Position numbers and translations under genes: made by a program. The notes under the pieces are model-generated. The model had not been told where the DNA came from. It saw only the letters and a list, made by a program, of their open reading frames with translations, and searched no databases. Positions 49,615-56,484 of a stretch of 64,000 nucleotides of DNA are shown here, in pieces. How positions within the stretch are numbered: the first letter of the stretch is position 1; each line of letters starts with the position of its first letter. The stretch is from NCBI GenBank assembly GCA_964482225.1, contig CAYZWT010000015.1:1-64000 (forward strand). Direction: 5' to 3'. This DNA is from UBA1429 sp964482225. Lineage in GTDB: Bacteria > Chloroflexota > Anaerolineae > UBA1429.

Positions 49615-50430
49615 ATGCTCATTGATCTACACGTACATACCTCTCGCTACTCGACCTGCGGACGTTCCACGCCCGAGGAGATGCTGGCCCGCGCCGCCGA
49701 GATCGGCATCCGCGCCCTTGTGTTCACCGAGCACAACCTGATCTGGCCCGAGGACGAGATCGAGGCCCTGCAGGCGGCCTTTCCCGCCGTGCGCCTCTAT
49801 CGGGGCATCGAGGTCACCTCGGCCAAGGGCGATGACTATTTGGTCTATGGCGTCACCGATCATGACCTGCTGGCCTCCGGCATGGAGGACGCCGAGATCA
49901 TCAGCCGCGCCCAAAGGCGCGGCGGCGCTGTGGTGCTGGCGCACCCTTACCGCTATGGCCCCGACGCCCCCGAGGTGCTGGACGATCACCCGGTGGATGG
50001 CATCGAGGTCCTGAGCAGCAACATCTACAACTATGCCCACCTGCCTGCCGTGGCCCTGGCCCACCGGCTGCACATCCCGGCCACCGCCGCCTCGGATGGG
50101 CACCACACCAGCATGTTGGGGCTCTATGCGATGGATGCGGACGCCCTGCCCGCTGATGAGCGCGAGCTGGCCGAGATGGTGCGGGCGGGAGAGATGCGGG
50201 TGTGCGTGGACGAGGCGCGTGTAGCCGAGGAGAACCAGGCACTGAGCGCCGAGATCCCCGAGATACTACAGTTGATGCAGCGCGGCCTGAGCGATGGCGA
50301 GATTCGCGAGCGCCTGTCCATTTATGTCAACCTAACTGTGATCCAGGGCTTGCGCTCGGGCAAGAATGTGTTGCGCCCCACCCGCGCGGCTTTGCCCCTG
50401 CCCCAGGTGTGCGCCCGCGCCTCGGCCTGA
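49615..50430 (+). CDS. PHP-domain metallophosphoesterase
   Basis: A 271-residue PHP-family protein. The trinuclear metal site motifs are visible: MLIDLHVHTSRYSTCG, FTEHN, YRGIEVTS (Glu), VVLAHPYRYG and ASDGHHT. It resembles bacterial PHP phosphoesterases that act on 3',5'-nucleoside bisphosphates or short nucleotides, but the substrate cannot be read. The last codons fall within the left copy of the 27-bp repeat (50416-50442) that bounds the pentapeptide cassette, so the cassette abuts the stop codon without destroying the gene. Confidence 0.88.
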   Translation: MLIDLHVHTSRYSTCGRSTPEEMLARAAEIGIRALVFTEHNLIWPEDEIEALQAAFPAVRLYRGIEVTSAKGDDYLVYGVTDHDLLASGMEDAEIISRAQRRGGAVVLAHPYRYGPDAPEVLDDHPVDGIEVLSSNIYNYAHLPAVALAHRLHIPATAASDGHHTSMLGLYAMDADALPADERELAEMVRAGEMRVCVDEARVAEENQALSAEIPEILQLMQRGLSDGEIRERLSIYVNLTVIQGLRSGKNVLRPTRAALPLPQVCARASA

Positions 50431-50442
50431 GCGGCGCCGCCC
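50416..50442. repeat. 27-bp direct repeat, left boundary of the pentapeptide cassette
   Basis: Perfect copy of 51466-51492, beginning CGCGCCTCGGCCTGAGCGGC and ending GCCGCCC. It contains the PHP gene stop codon. Bases on either side of the two copies differ. Confidence 0.85.
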
Positions 50443-50569
50443 AGCACCTCGGCAGGGCTGTTCTCAGCGGCGTCGGTTACGCCACAGGCGGCCGTCAGGC
50501 TGCCCTGGGGGCCGCAGTCCACCAACAGCACGCGCCGCCCCTTTGGTTTGCGATCACCAAGGCTATCAT
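50436..50569 (-). pseudogene. ParA-like ATPase remnant with Walker A deleted
   Basis: An ATG at 50569, overlapping the pentapeptide gene stop by ATGA, starts MIALVIANQRGG, as ParA/Soj proteins do (…ANQKGGVGKTT…). In another frame, right after it, the sequence reads GRRVLLVDCGPQGSLTAACG, matching the ParA Walker A' region (VLLVDxDPQGxLT). About 54 bp carrying GVGKTT and the following helix is missing, with a frameshift, and the gene stops at the 27-bp repeat. The protein cannot be made as a ParA. It shows that the cassette once encoded a pentapeptide-ParA pair. Confidence 0.75.
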
Positions 50570-51114
50570 CGGCGCCTCCCAAGCCCAATGACGCCTTCCA
50601 GGAGGGCCTCGCTAAGGTCTGCCCCACGCAGGTTGGCCCCGCGCAAGTTGGCCCCGTTAAGGTAGGCCTCACCCAGGTCTGCCCCGCTCAGATCTGCCCC
50701 GCTCAGGTTGGCCCCGTATAGGTTGGCATTGCGCAGGCCCGCCCCGCTCAGGTCTGCCCCGCTCAGGTCTGCCCCGCTCAGGTCGGCCCCGTTCAGGCGT
50801 GTCCTGCGCAGGTTGGCCCTACTCAGGCGTGCCCCGCGCAGGTCGGCCCCGCTCAGGTCGGCCCCGCGCAGGTCTGCCCCGCTCAGGTCTGCCCCGCTCA
50901 GGTCGGCACCGGTCAGGGGTGCACTGCGCAGGTCGGCCCCGCTCAGGTCTGCACTGCTCAGGTCGGCCACGCGCAGGTCGGCCCTGTGCAGGTTGGCCCC
51001 GTGCAGGTCGGCCTCGTGCAGGTCGGCCGCGCCCAGGTCGGCGCCGCGCAGGTCAGGTTGGCGCCCCTCGGCGCGCGCGTCAGCAACAATCTTTATGACC
51101 TCATCGCGTGTCAT
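50566..51114 (-). CDS. Pentapeptide-repeat protein
   Basis: A 182-residue protein: a short helical head (TRDEVIKIVADARAEGRQP), then about 28 pentapeptide units A(D/N)LxX, such as ADLSGADLRGADLHEADLHG, forming a right-handed beta-helix, and a short tail GVIGLGRRR. Such coils can mimic DNA (Qnr, MfpA), where they protect gyrase, but most are of unknown function. There is no membrane anchor. GAGGAG precedes the ATG. Its stop overlaps the ATG of the ParA remnant. It lies in a cassette bounded by 27-bp repeats. Confidence 0.9.
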   Translation of the reverse strand: MTRDEVIKIVADARAEGRQPDLRGADLGAADLHEADLHGANLHRADLRVADLSSADLSGADLRSAPLTGADLSGADLSGADLRGADLSGADLRGARLSRANLRRTRLNGADLSGADLSGADLSGAGLRNANLYGANLSGADLSGADLGEAYLNGANLRGANLRGADLSEALLEGVIGLGRRR

Positions 51115-51153
51115 CGCCGGCTCCTCTGTGGTTCGCAGTCACACAAGTTCTCA

Positions 51154-51280
51154 CTAGCTGCTCCCAAGCCCAGGGACTTTTTCTAGGTTGGCCACGTTAA
51201 GGTTGGGCACTCGCTAGCCTTCGTGCGGCAGCAACGCTCTGCAACGCTTCTTCTTGGGTCAACTGTTCGTCTGGTCTCAC
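51154..51280 (-). pseudogene. Frameshifted mini pentapeptide-repeat gene
   Basis: A GTG at 51280, with AAAGGA 7 nt upstream, starts RPDEQLTQEEALQSVAAARR, similar in plan to the head of the intact pentapeptide protein. One extra C in a CCC run (near 51202) breaks the frame. If it is removed the protein continues ASANLNVANLEKVPGLGSS and stops at 51154, ending like the intact neighbour (VIGLGRRR). Only two repeat units remain, so most of the coil has been lost. The GTG overlaps the stop of an upstream remnant (GTGA). A sequencing error is possible. Confidence 0.55.
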
Positions 51281-51465
51281 CGGCGTTTCCTTTCCCACAC
51301 ATAGATCGGCACCCCATCTCGAAATGTCCAATAATCCACACTGTAGGATAAGGCCGCACCGTCAGTCGCCCGAAAGGGTAGCGTGGGTGACAAGACGGTG
51401 GGCCATCGGCATAGCAGAGCCCACGAAATGCAGACCAACGAGCATCTCGGCCAACCGCTCGTAGT
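51277..51465 (-). pseudogene. 3' remnant of an unknown gene at the cassette's right end
   Basis: The frame ending at 51277 closes with RATDGAALSYSVDYWTF, then RDGVPIYVWERKRR and a TGA that overlaps the GTG of the mini pentapeptide gene, as coupled genes do. Composition in the last 35 codons is less GC-rich than in surrounding genes. No believable start or conserved beginning exists before the 27-bp repeat at 51466, so the gene appears to be truncated. I do not recognise it. Confidence 0.4.
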
Positions 51466-51492
51466 CGCGCCTCGGCCTGAGCGGCGCCGCCC
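51466..51492. repeat. 27-bp direct repeat, right boundary of the pentapeptide cassette
   Basis: Perfect copy of 50416-50442, only 3 bp from the stop codon of the enolase-superfamily gene. The two copies bracket 1023 bp. Confidence 0.85.
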
Positions 51493-51495
51493 CAC

Positions 51496-52905
51496 TCACA
51501 GCCCGCCACCCACGCTCAGGGCGGGCTGCGGCAGCGTGCGGGCGATCTCGCCCACCCGATACCCCAGGCCAGGGCCCCTGACCGTCTCCAGGCGCACCTG
51601 GCCCTGGCGCCTCCGGTAGAGGCCGGGGTGCACGGCCTCTTCAGGCAGCGAGGCATCGGGGTAGAACTGCATGGCGTTGGTCTCCACGCCCATGATGGTG
51701 CCCGCATGGGCCGCCAGCAACACATGGGGGATCTGGGCCAGCATCGGGTTGGTCAGGTCTTGCACCATCAGGCTCATGCCGTGGGCGCGCGCCCAGCAGA
51801 GGGAAAGCAGCGCCCCCGTCAGGGTCTTGCAGGTCTTGAGGGCCACCCCCGTCCAGCCCAGCGCGCGCCCCAGGCGCACCAGGCGCCAGTCGTGGGCGCT
51901 CTCGTCCATGAACAGGGGCTTGCGCGCCGAGACGCTGTGCACCGGGATGCGGTGCGCCTCTAGATCGTAGGGAAAGGGCTGCTCCACATAGAGCAGCCGC
52001 TCCCAGATGGCCGGGTGCTCTCGCAGCAGGCGATCCAGGCTCTCGTTCACATAGGCGGGATCGGTGACGGTGCAGTTGTAATCGGCGCTGAGCCAGCGCA
52101 CATCATGGGCCAGGGCGATCTGGCCCACGCGCACCAACCGCTCATAGTCCCACGCGGCATCGTTGCCCCGCAACTTGATCTTGATGGCTCGCAGGCCATC
52201 GCGGGCGATCCAATCGCCCAGCAACACGGGATAGCCGTCATCGGGCTCGTCCCCTGCCAGATCGTCCCGCGTGAGGGGGTCCAGGCCGCCCACCAGGTGC
52301 CAGGCCGCCAGGCTCTCGGCCCGCTTGGGCGATAGATACGCTGCGGGATAGCGCCCGCGAAACGAGATACTGGCATCATCCGGCTCGATCCACGCGGACA
52401 GGTCCTGCCCCATATAGGTCTCGTTGTAGGTCTCAAAGGTGGGCGCGCCCAGGAGCTGGCCATACGCATCGTGCAGCGCCAGATCAAGGGCCGAGCAGCA
52501 CACCAGGGCCGCCAGCCAGGGCATCGGCTCTTGTCCCGGCCGGGCGCGGTTCAGCTCTGCCAGCAGCACAGGCAGCATGGCGGCCTGGAACCGATGCGAG
52601 ACGGCGATGGGATGGCCCCAATCGTCCCAGGCGGCCCAGGCCCTCGCCAGCGCCAGGGTCAGGCGTTGGAGGGCATCCAGGCGTTCCGCATAGCCCAAGG
52701 CGCTGGGCCAGACCCACTGGACGCTCAGCGGCGTCTCGCCCCAGCCAACGGCGGCGCGCCCCCGGCGGTCGCGCACGGCCAGCGCCACCCGAGCGCAGGT
52801 CACCTCTGTCAAGATCTCCGGGCCGAACTTGAGGGGCGCCCGCGTTTGCACAGGCAGCCAGTATACTTGCGCGCCGATGGGGCGCGGGTCTGTTTCTTTG
52901 GGCAT
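51496..52905 (-). CDS. Enolase-superfamily enzyme (mandelate racemase/muconate lactonizing type)
   Basis: A 469-residue enzyme that abstracts the alpha proton of a carboxylate, usually a sugar acid. The barrel shows the base pair in RAIKIKLRG, metal ligands Asp in WLSADYN, Glu in LYVEQPF and Asp/Glu in FMDESAH, and Lys in ALKTCKT. It is about 80-100 residues longer than typical family members, mainly in the capping domain and the C-terminus. The ATG at 52905 is chosen because GGAG lies 8 nt upstream; an in-frame start 14 codons earlier would overlap the promoter. Substrate unknown; the sugar-linked cluster at 35.7-42.6 kb is a possible partner. Confidence 0.87.
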   Translation of the reverse strand: MPKETDPRPIGAQVYWLPVQTRAPLKFGPEILTEVTCARVALAVRDRRGRAAVGWGETPLSVQWVWPSALGYAERLDALQRLTLALARAWAAWDDWGHPIAVSHRFQAAMLPVLLAELNRARPGQEPMPWLAALVCCSALDLALHDAYGQLLGAPTFETYNETYMGQDLSAWIEPDDASISFRGRYPAAYLSPKRAESLAAWHLVGGLDPLTRDDLAGDEPDDGYPVLLGDWIARDGLRAIKIKLRGNDAAWDYERLVRVGQIALAHDVRWLSADYNCTVTDPAYVNESLDRLLREHPAIWERLLYVEQPFPYDLEAHRIPVHSVSARKPLFMDESAHDWRLVRLGRALGWTGVALKTCKTLTGALLSLCWARAHGMSLMVQDLTNPMLAQIPHVLLAAHAGTIMGVETNAMQFYPDASLPEEAVHPGLYRRRQGQVRLETVRGPGLGYRVGEIARTLPQPALSVGGGL

Positions 52906-52937
52906 CTCTACGTCTCCAGCCCGGCTTTCATATCGCC

Positions 52938-52946
52938 AGTCTAGCA
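52938..52946 (-). promoter_or_regulatory. Extended -10 promoter of the enolase-superfamily gene
   Basis: On the minus strand TG-C-TAGACT, the same core as before rsgA. The -35 region is weak. The leader would be about 26 nt. Confidence 0.45.
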
Positions 52947-53133
52947 CAAACCCGGGAGAGCGTATACGCGCCCTGAGCCTTTGGGGCAGGATTTGTAAGT
53001 CGGCAACCTTTGGCTGACGTGGGCAGATTGCGCTGCAAGCAGCCTAGCTACCGTACACTTTCAGAAGCGGCGGAGTCGGGGGATGTGCCCAGACAGTATG
53101 CCGGACAGTATTGCTGTCTACTGCACTTCTATA

Positions 53134-53332
53134 GCCCTCACCCCCACGGCATTGCTGCGTCCAGTCCGTGCCTGAGCCCCCTCTCCCACAACTTTGTGGG
53201 AGAGGGGGAAGCGAAACTCGCCCTGGGAGCGAGTTTCGCAGGGGGTGAGAGCCTTCAGGGGCGCAAAACATCGCTGCCACAGTACGCCCATCCTGCCGGA
53301 ATGCCTTCTCCCTCAGACTGTACGATAGCTAG
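53134..53332. repeat. 198-bp palindromic intergenic repeat, copy 2
   Basis: Full-length relative of 31263-31460: starts GCCCTCACCCCCACGG, has the CCCCCTCTCCCACAACTTTG/GGGAGAGGGGG hairpin, GCGAAACTCGCC...GCGAGTTTCGC, GGGGGTGAGAGC and ends TGTACGATAGCTAG. The left flank has CTAGCTACCGTACA near 53044, an inverted echo of its right end, so the unit may extend to 53044. It fills much of the 553-bp gap 52906-53458. Confidence 0.75.
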
Positions 53333-53343
53333 TGAGCAGCGTC

Positions 53344-53366
53344 GGCGGGCGAGACGCCCGCCCTCC
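53344..53366 (+). repeat. GGCGGGCGAGACGCCCGCC palindromic repeat
   Basis: Identical palindrome to 12719-12737, followed by the same CTCC, placed between the 198-bp repeat and the Crp/Fnr promoter. Confidence 0.75.
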
Positions 53367-53409
53367 GTACTGGGCTTCCCTGAACTCTGGTCAAGACCCT
53401 CGCCTCAGG

Positions 53410-53438
53410 TTGCTCTCCTCTCCCGCCCAGGGTATCAT
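53410..53438 (+). promoter_or_regulatory. Promoter of the Crp/Fnr-family gene
   Basis: TTGCTC (53410-53415), 17 bp, TATCAT (53433-53438). No TGTAA-type operator is seen near it, so the gene is probably not autoregulated. Confidence 0.5.
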
Positions 53439-53458
53439 GCAGACGTTCACATCCCAGA

Positions 53459-54163
53459 GTGTCGGAGGCATGCAACATCGCCCCTCCAAGCGGCCCGCCC
53501 CACCACCTTGCCCAACTCAGGCGGCTGGCGCCCTTTGCCGCGCTGGATGCCCCTGCCCTGGAGGCGTTGGCCCGCGTGTGCGCCGTGCGCCGCTATACGG
53601 ACGGCGAGCTTATGATGCTGGAGGGCGACGACCGGGCGCCCGCCCTGTTCGTGCTAGAGGGGGCGGTGCGCGTCTATCGCACCAACCTGGAGGGCCGCGA
53701 GCAGACCCTGATCATCCTGCGCGCAGGCGAGGGCCTGAACCTGCCCGCCGCCTTTGCCGACATACGCCTGGCGCCCTGCAGCGCCTGCGCGGTGGGGCCA
53801 ACCGAGGCGCTGGCCATCGGCCTGGACGATCTTGAGGCGCTGGCCCGGCGCTGGCCCGGCATCGCCCTGGCCTTTTTGCGCCATCTGAGCAACCGGCTGC
53901 AACATCTGACCAACCTGACCTACGACCTGAGCCTGCTCAGCGTGCGGGCCCGCTTGGCGCGCTTTTTGCTGGCCCAGAGCCGCGAGCCGGAGGAGGTGCC
54001 CCTCCGCTGGACCCATGCGCAGATTGCGGCGCGCATCGGCACCGTGCGCGTGGTGGTCAGCCGCACCCTCTCGGCCCTGGCCGACGAGGGCCTCATCCGC
54101 CTGAACCGCCAGCGCATCGAGATTGCGGACCCCGAGGCGCTGGAACTGATGGCCGAGGAGTGA
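53459..54163 (+). CDS. Crp/Fnr-family transcription regulator
   Basis: A 234-residue regulator with an N-terminal cyclic-nucleotide-binding-type beta-barrel (LAPFAALDAPALEALARVC, DGELMMLEGDDRAPALFVLE), a long dimer helix (about 130-160) and a C-terminal winged helix (THAQIAARIGTVRVVVSRTL as the recognition helix). The cAMP-binding E/R/T residues are not evident, and there is no N-terminal Cys cluster of the Fnr kind, so its signal is unknown; the Hcp/Dnr-like nitrosative and redox branches are candidates. The start is GTG at 53459 with a poor ribosome binding site. A matching operator sits 32 bp after its stop, before the ferredoxin gene. Confidence 0.87.
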   Translation: MSEACNIAPPSGPPHHLAQLRRLAPFAALDAPALEALARVCAVRRYTDGELMMLEGDDRAPALFVLEGAVRVYRTNLEGREQTLIILRAGEGLNLPAAFADIRLAPCSACAVGPTEALAIGLDDLEALARRWPGIALAFLRHLSNRLQHLTNLTYDLSLLSVRARLARFLLAQSREPEEVPLRWTHAQIAARIGTVRVVVSRTLSALADEGLIRLNRQRIEIADPEALELMAEE

Positions 54164-54194
54164 GGGAAACCCTCTTTTCGTGACGCGCTCCGGG

Positions 54195-54237
54195 TGTAAC
54201 CTGGGTCACAGCGCCACGCGCCCAATTGTGTCATATT
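54195..54237 (+). promoter_or_regulatory. Crp/Fnr-type operator and -10 of the ferredoxin-cupin operon
   Basis: TGTAA-CCTGGG-TCACA (54195-54210) is a 16-bp near-palindrome. CATATT at 54232-54237 is the likely -10, giving a start at about 54244. The operator centre (54202.5) is then at -41.5, the class II activator position. The same palindrome and geometry occur at 62613-62655. Confidence 0.6.
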
Positions 54238-54256
54238 GAGGGCAAGTGAGGTAACC

Positions 54257-54511
54257 ATGCCCGAACGATCCCTGCCAACCCTGTATCCGGACCGTTGCAC
54301 CGCCTGCGGCCTCTGCCTGAGCGCCTGCCCCGAGGGGGTGCTGGCGCTTGAGGCTGGCCGCCCCGTATTTGCCCGCCCGCTCGCCTGCACCTACTGTGGG
54401 GCCTGCGAGATGGTCTGCCCGGCAGAGGCGGTCGAGCTGTACTATGAGATCGTGCGCGCGCCAGAGCAGGAGGCGCAGGGACGCCGGGCCACGGAAGGAG
54501 ACACAGCATGA
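54257..54511 (+). CDS. Two-cluster 4Fe-4S ferredoxin
   Basis: An 84-residue protein with two CxxCxxCxxxCP motifs: CTACGLCLSACPEG and CTYCGACEMVCPAEA. It is a bacterial-type 2[4Fe-4S] electron carrier with a short acidic tail. The ATG at 54257 is chosen because GTGAGGT lies 4-6 nt upstream; a start 7 codons earlier would overlap the -10 box. The stop overlaps the cupin start by 4 bp. It follows the Crp/Fnr-family gene and its operator, suggesting redox- or oxygen-responsive expression. Confidence 0.9.
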   Translation: MPERSLPTLYPDRCTACGLCLSACPEGVLALEAGRPVFARPLACTYCGACEMVCPAEAVELYYEIVRAPEQEAQGRRATEGDTA

Positions 54512-54852
54512 GCGAGGCACCCTTGATCAAGAATATCCCCTTTAGCGAGGCGCTGGATTTGAGCAACCTGGTGGCCTACCAGCCGGGCCAGGTGGTCAGC
54601 CGCACCCTGGCCCAGAACGACGCCCTCAGTATGACCTTGTTCGCCCTGGAAGCGGGAGAATCCATCAGCACCCACACCACCCAGGGCGACGCCCTGGTGT
54701 ATGTGCTGGATGGAGAGGCCGTGTTGGAGATCGGAGATGCCCGGGTGCCCACGGCAGCGGGCCAGGCCACGGTGATGCCATCCAATATCCCCCACGCCCT
54801 GTATGCCGAGCAGCGCTTCAAGATGCTGCTGGTGGTGGTGAAAAAGGGCTAG
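54508..54852 (+). CDS. Cupin-domain protein
   Basis: A 114-residue single-domain cupin. The two cupin motifs appear as ISTHTTQGDALVYVLDGEAV and TVMPSNIPHALYAE, with His residues suited to metal binding. Similar small cupins accompany ferredoxins and Crp/Fnr regulators in anaerobes, often of unknown function. It is translationally coupled to the ferredoxin gene (ATGA). Substrate unknown. Confidence 0.88.
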   Translation: MSEAPLIKNIPFSEALDLSNLVAYQPGQVVSRTLAQNDALSMTLFALEAGESISTHTTQGDALVYVLDGEAVLEIGDARVPTAAGQATVMPSNIPHALYAEQRFKMLLVVVKKG

Positions 54853-54897
54853 CGGGGCGGCTCGTCCTTTCCGCGCGAGCCCGCTCCCGCGCGCGCC

Positions 54898-54926
54898 TTG
54901 CCTTGCGGCGGGGCGCGCGCTAGACT
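54898..54926 (+). promoter_or_regulatory. Promoter of the UroD-family gene
   Basis: TTGCCT (54898-54903), 17 bp, TAGACT (54921-54926), with the GCTAGACT core shared with the rsgA promoter. Confidence 0.5.
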
Positions 54927-54966
54927 GTCCCCACTAATCCGCAGCATACGGCAAGGGGGCAGGGAG

Positions 54967-56226
54967 ATGGCCACTTCTCGCGAACGTGTACGCGCCGCGC
55001 TCGAACACCGCCAGCCCGACCGGGTACCCCTGGACCTGGGCAGCACCGCCGTCACGGGCATCATGGCCTCGGCCCTCTACCGCCTGCGGGGCGCCCTGGG
55101 CCTGGAGCGGCGCCCCGTCCATGTGCACGAGCCCTACCAGATGTTGGGGCGCATGGATGAGGATGCGCTGGACGCCCTGGGGGTGGACGTCATCGGCCTG
55201 CAGGATGACGCCACCATGTTCGGTTTCCCCGCCCGCGATTGGCAGCCGTTCACCCTGCACGATGGCACGCCCGTGTGGGTGCCGGGCCTGTTCAACACCG
55301 AGCCCGCCGGGGATGGCAGCCTCTACCAGTATCCCCAGGGCGACCGCACGGCGGCTCCCTCGGGGCGTATGCCGCCCGAGGGCTATTATCACGACGCCGT
55401 AGAGCGGCAACAGCCCTACACCGAGGCCGATCTCAAGCCCGAAGAGTGGGTGCGGGATATGTACGCCGTCTATACCGACGAGCAACTGCGCGCCCTGGAG
55501 AAGCGGGCTGCCTCCCTCTACGACAACACCAACCGGGCGATCCTGGGCAATTTCGGCAGCGCCGGCTTTGGCGATATCGCCCACGTGCCCGGGCTGACCG
55601 CCCGCGAGCCCAAGGGCATCCGCGCCGTGGCCGATTGGTACATGGCCACGGCCCTGCACCCCGCTTACGTGCGGGGCATCTTTGACCTGCAACTGGACAT
55701 CGCGCTCAAGAACCTGGAACTGTATCACCAGGCCGTGGGCGACAGGATCGTGGCCGTGTTCCTCAGCGGTACCGATTTCGGCGCCCAGCACGGCTCGTTC
55801 ATCTCCCCCCGGGCCTATCGCGAGCTGTTCAAGCCCTACCACCGGGCCGTGAACGACTGGGTGCACGCGCACACCACGTGGAAGACTTTTTACCACAGTT
55901 GCGGCTCGATGACAGCCCTGTATGACGACATGATCGAGGCGGGGGTGGATATCGTCAACCCGGTGCAGATCTCGGCGGCGGGGATGGCGCCCCAGGCCCT
56001 CAAGGAGCGTTGGGGCGATCAACTGGTCTTCTGGGGCGCCGGTGTAGATACCCAGCACGTGCTGCCTTTTGGCACACCCGAGGAGATAGCCGAGCACGTG
56101 AGCGAGAATGTGCGGGTGCTGGGCCAGGGGGGCGGCTTTGTGTTCACCGCCGTCCACAACATCCAGGCCACCGTGCCCACGGAGAACCTGGTGGCGCTGT
56201 TCAATGCGTTCAACGAGGCGAGGTAG
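54967..56226 (+). CDS. Uroporphyrinogen decarboxylase-family methyltransferase-like protein
   Basis: A 419-residue protein of the UroD/MtaA/CmuA fold. It starts TSRERVRAALEHRQPDRVPL, the family signature, and has FYHSCGSM (Cys and His for zinc, as in methylcobamide:CoM methyltransferases), then DIVNPVQISAAGM and VFTAVHNIQATVP. True UroD keeps an Asp and Arg pair for tetrapyrrole binding that I do not find, so a corrinoid- or cofactor-dependent methyl transfer is more likely. No corrinoid protein is adjacent. The ATG at 54967 follows AAGGGGGCAGGGAG. Confidence 0.85.
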   Translation: MATSRERVRAALEHRQPDRVPLDLGSTAVTGIMASALYRLRGALGLERRPVHVHEPYQMLGRMDEDALDALGVDVIGLQDDATMFGFPARDWQPFTLHDGTPVWVPGLFNTEPAGDGSLYQYPQGDRTAAPSGRMPPEGYYHDAVERQQPYTEADLKPEEWVRDMYAVYTDEQLRALEKRAASLYDNTNRAILGNFGSAGFGDIAHVPGLTAREPKGIRAVADWYMATALHPAYVRGIFDLQLDIALKNLELYHQAVGDRIVAVFLSGTDFGAQHGSFISPRAYRELFKPYHRAVNDWVHAHTTWKTFYHSCGSMTALYDDMIEAGVDIVNPVQISAAGMAPQALKERWGDQLVFWGAGVDTQHVLPFGTPEEIAEHVSENVRVLGQGGGFVFTAVHNIQATVPTENLVALFNAFNEAR

Positions 56227-56288
56227 CGGGCGCTTGCAGCGCGGCTATGCCAGAACCAGTAGCGCCCCTGGTTCTTTGCCGCATGGAG

Positions 56289-56327
56289 GGCGGACGTCTC
56301 GTCCGCCCACGCGGGCGGGACGCCCGC
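56289..56327. repeat. Tandem GGCGGACGTCTCGTCCGCC-type palindromes
   Basis: Two adjoining hairpins: GGCGGACGTCTCGTCCGCC (56289-56307), a variant of the family with compensating changes in both arms, and GCGGGCGGGACGCCCGC (56311-56327). They lie between the UroD-family gene and the chaperone promoter and could act as a transcription end. Confidence 0.65.
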
Positions 56328-56362
56328 GCTCCAGGGGGAAGACACGAATCCCCCGCCCGCCG

Positions 56363-56391
56363 TTGACGCGCCGGGGGGCCTGGCGTAATAT
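56363..56391 (+). promoter_or_regulatory. Promoter of the AAA-GrpE-Hsp70-J-like operon
   Basis: TTGACG (56363-56368), 17 bp, TAATAT (56386-56391). It looks like a housekeeping promoter. No CIRCE element (TTAGCACTC-N9-GAGTGCTAA) and no sigma32-type -10 are visible in the 90-bp leader. Confidence 0.6.
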
Positions 56392-56484
56392 GGTGATCGA
56401 GAAGCGCCCATCGCTCCATCCGGAACGTGGGCATCAGGCGAATACAAGTTTGCGCCCGGCTACGATGGCCGGCAAAGGTCGCCA

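Noticed and set aside
50436..50569. Functional ParA
   Set aside because: The Walker A GKTT segment is missing and the frame shifts, so only a remnant remains.
50600..51060. Regular 15-bp repetition resembling a CRISPR or minisatellite
   Set aside because: The period is 15 bp, there are no unique spacers, and the minus strand reads as pentapeptide A(D/N)LxX units in one frame with a good start; long plus-strand frames rich in Pro/Arg/Ser are its mirror.
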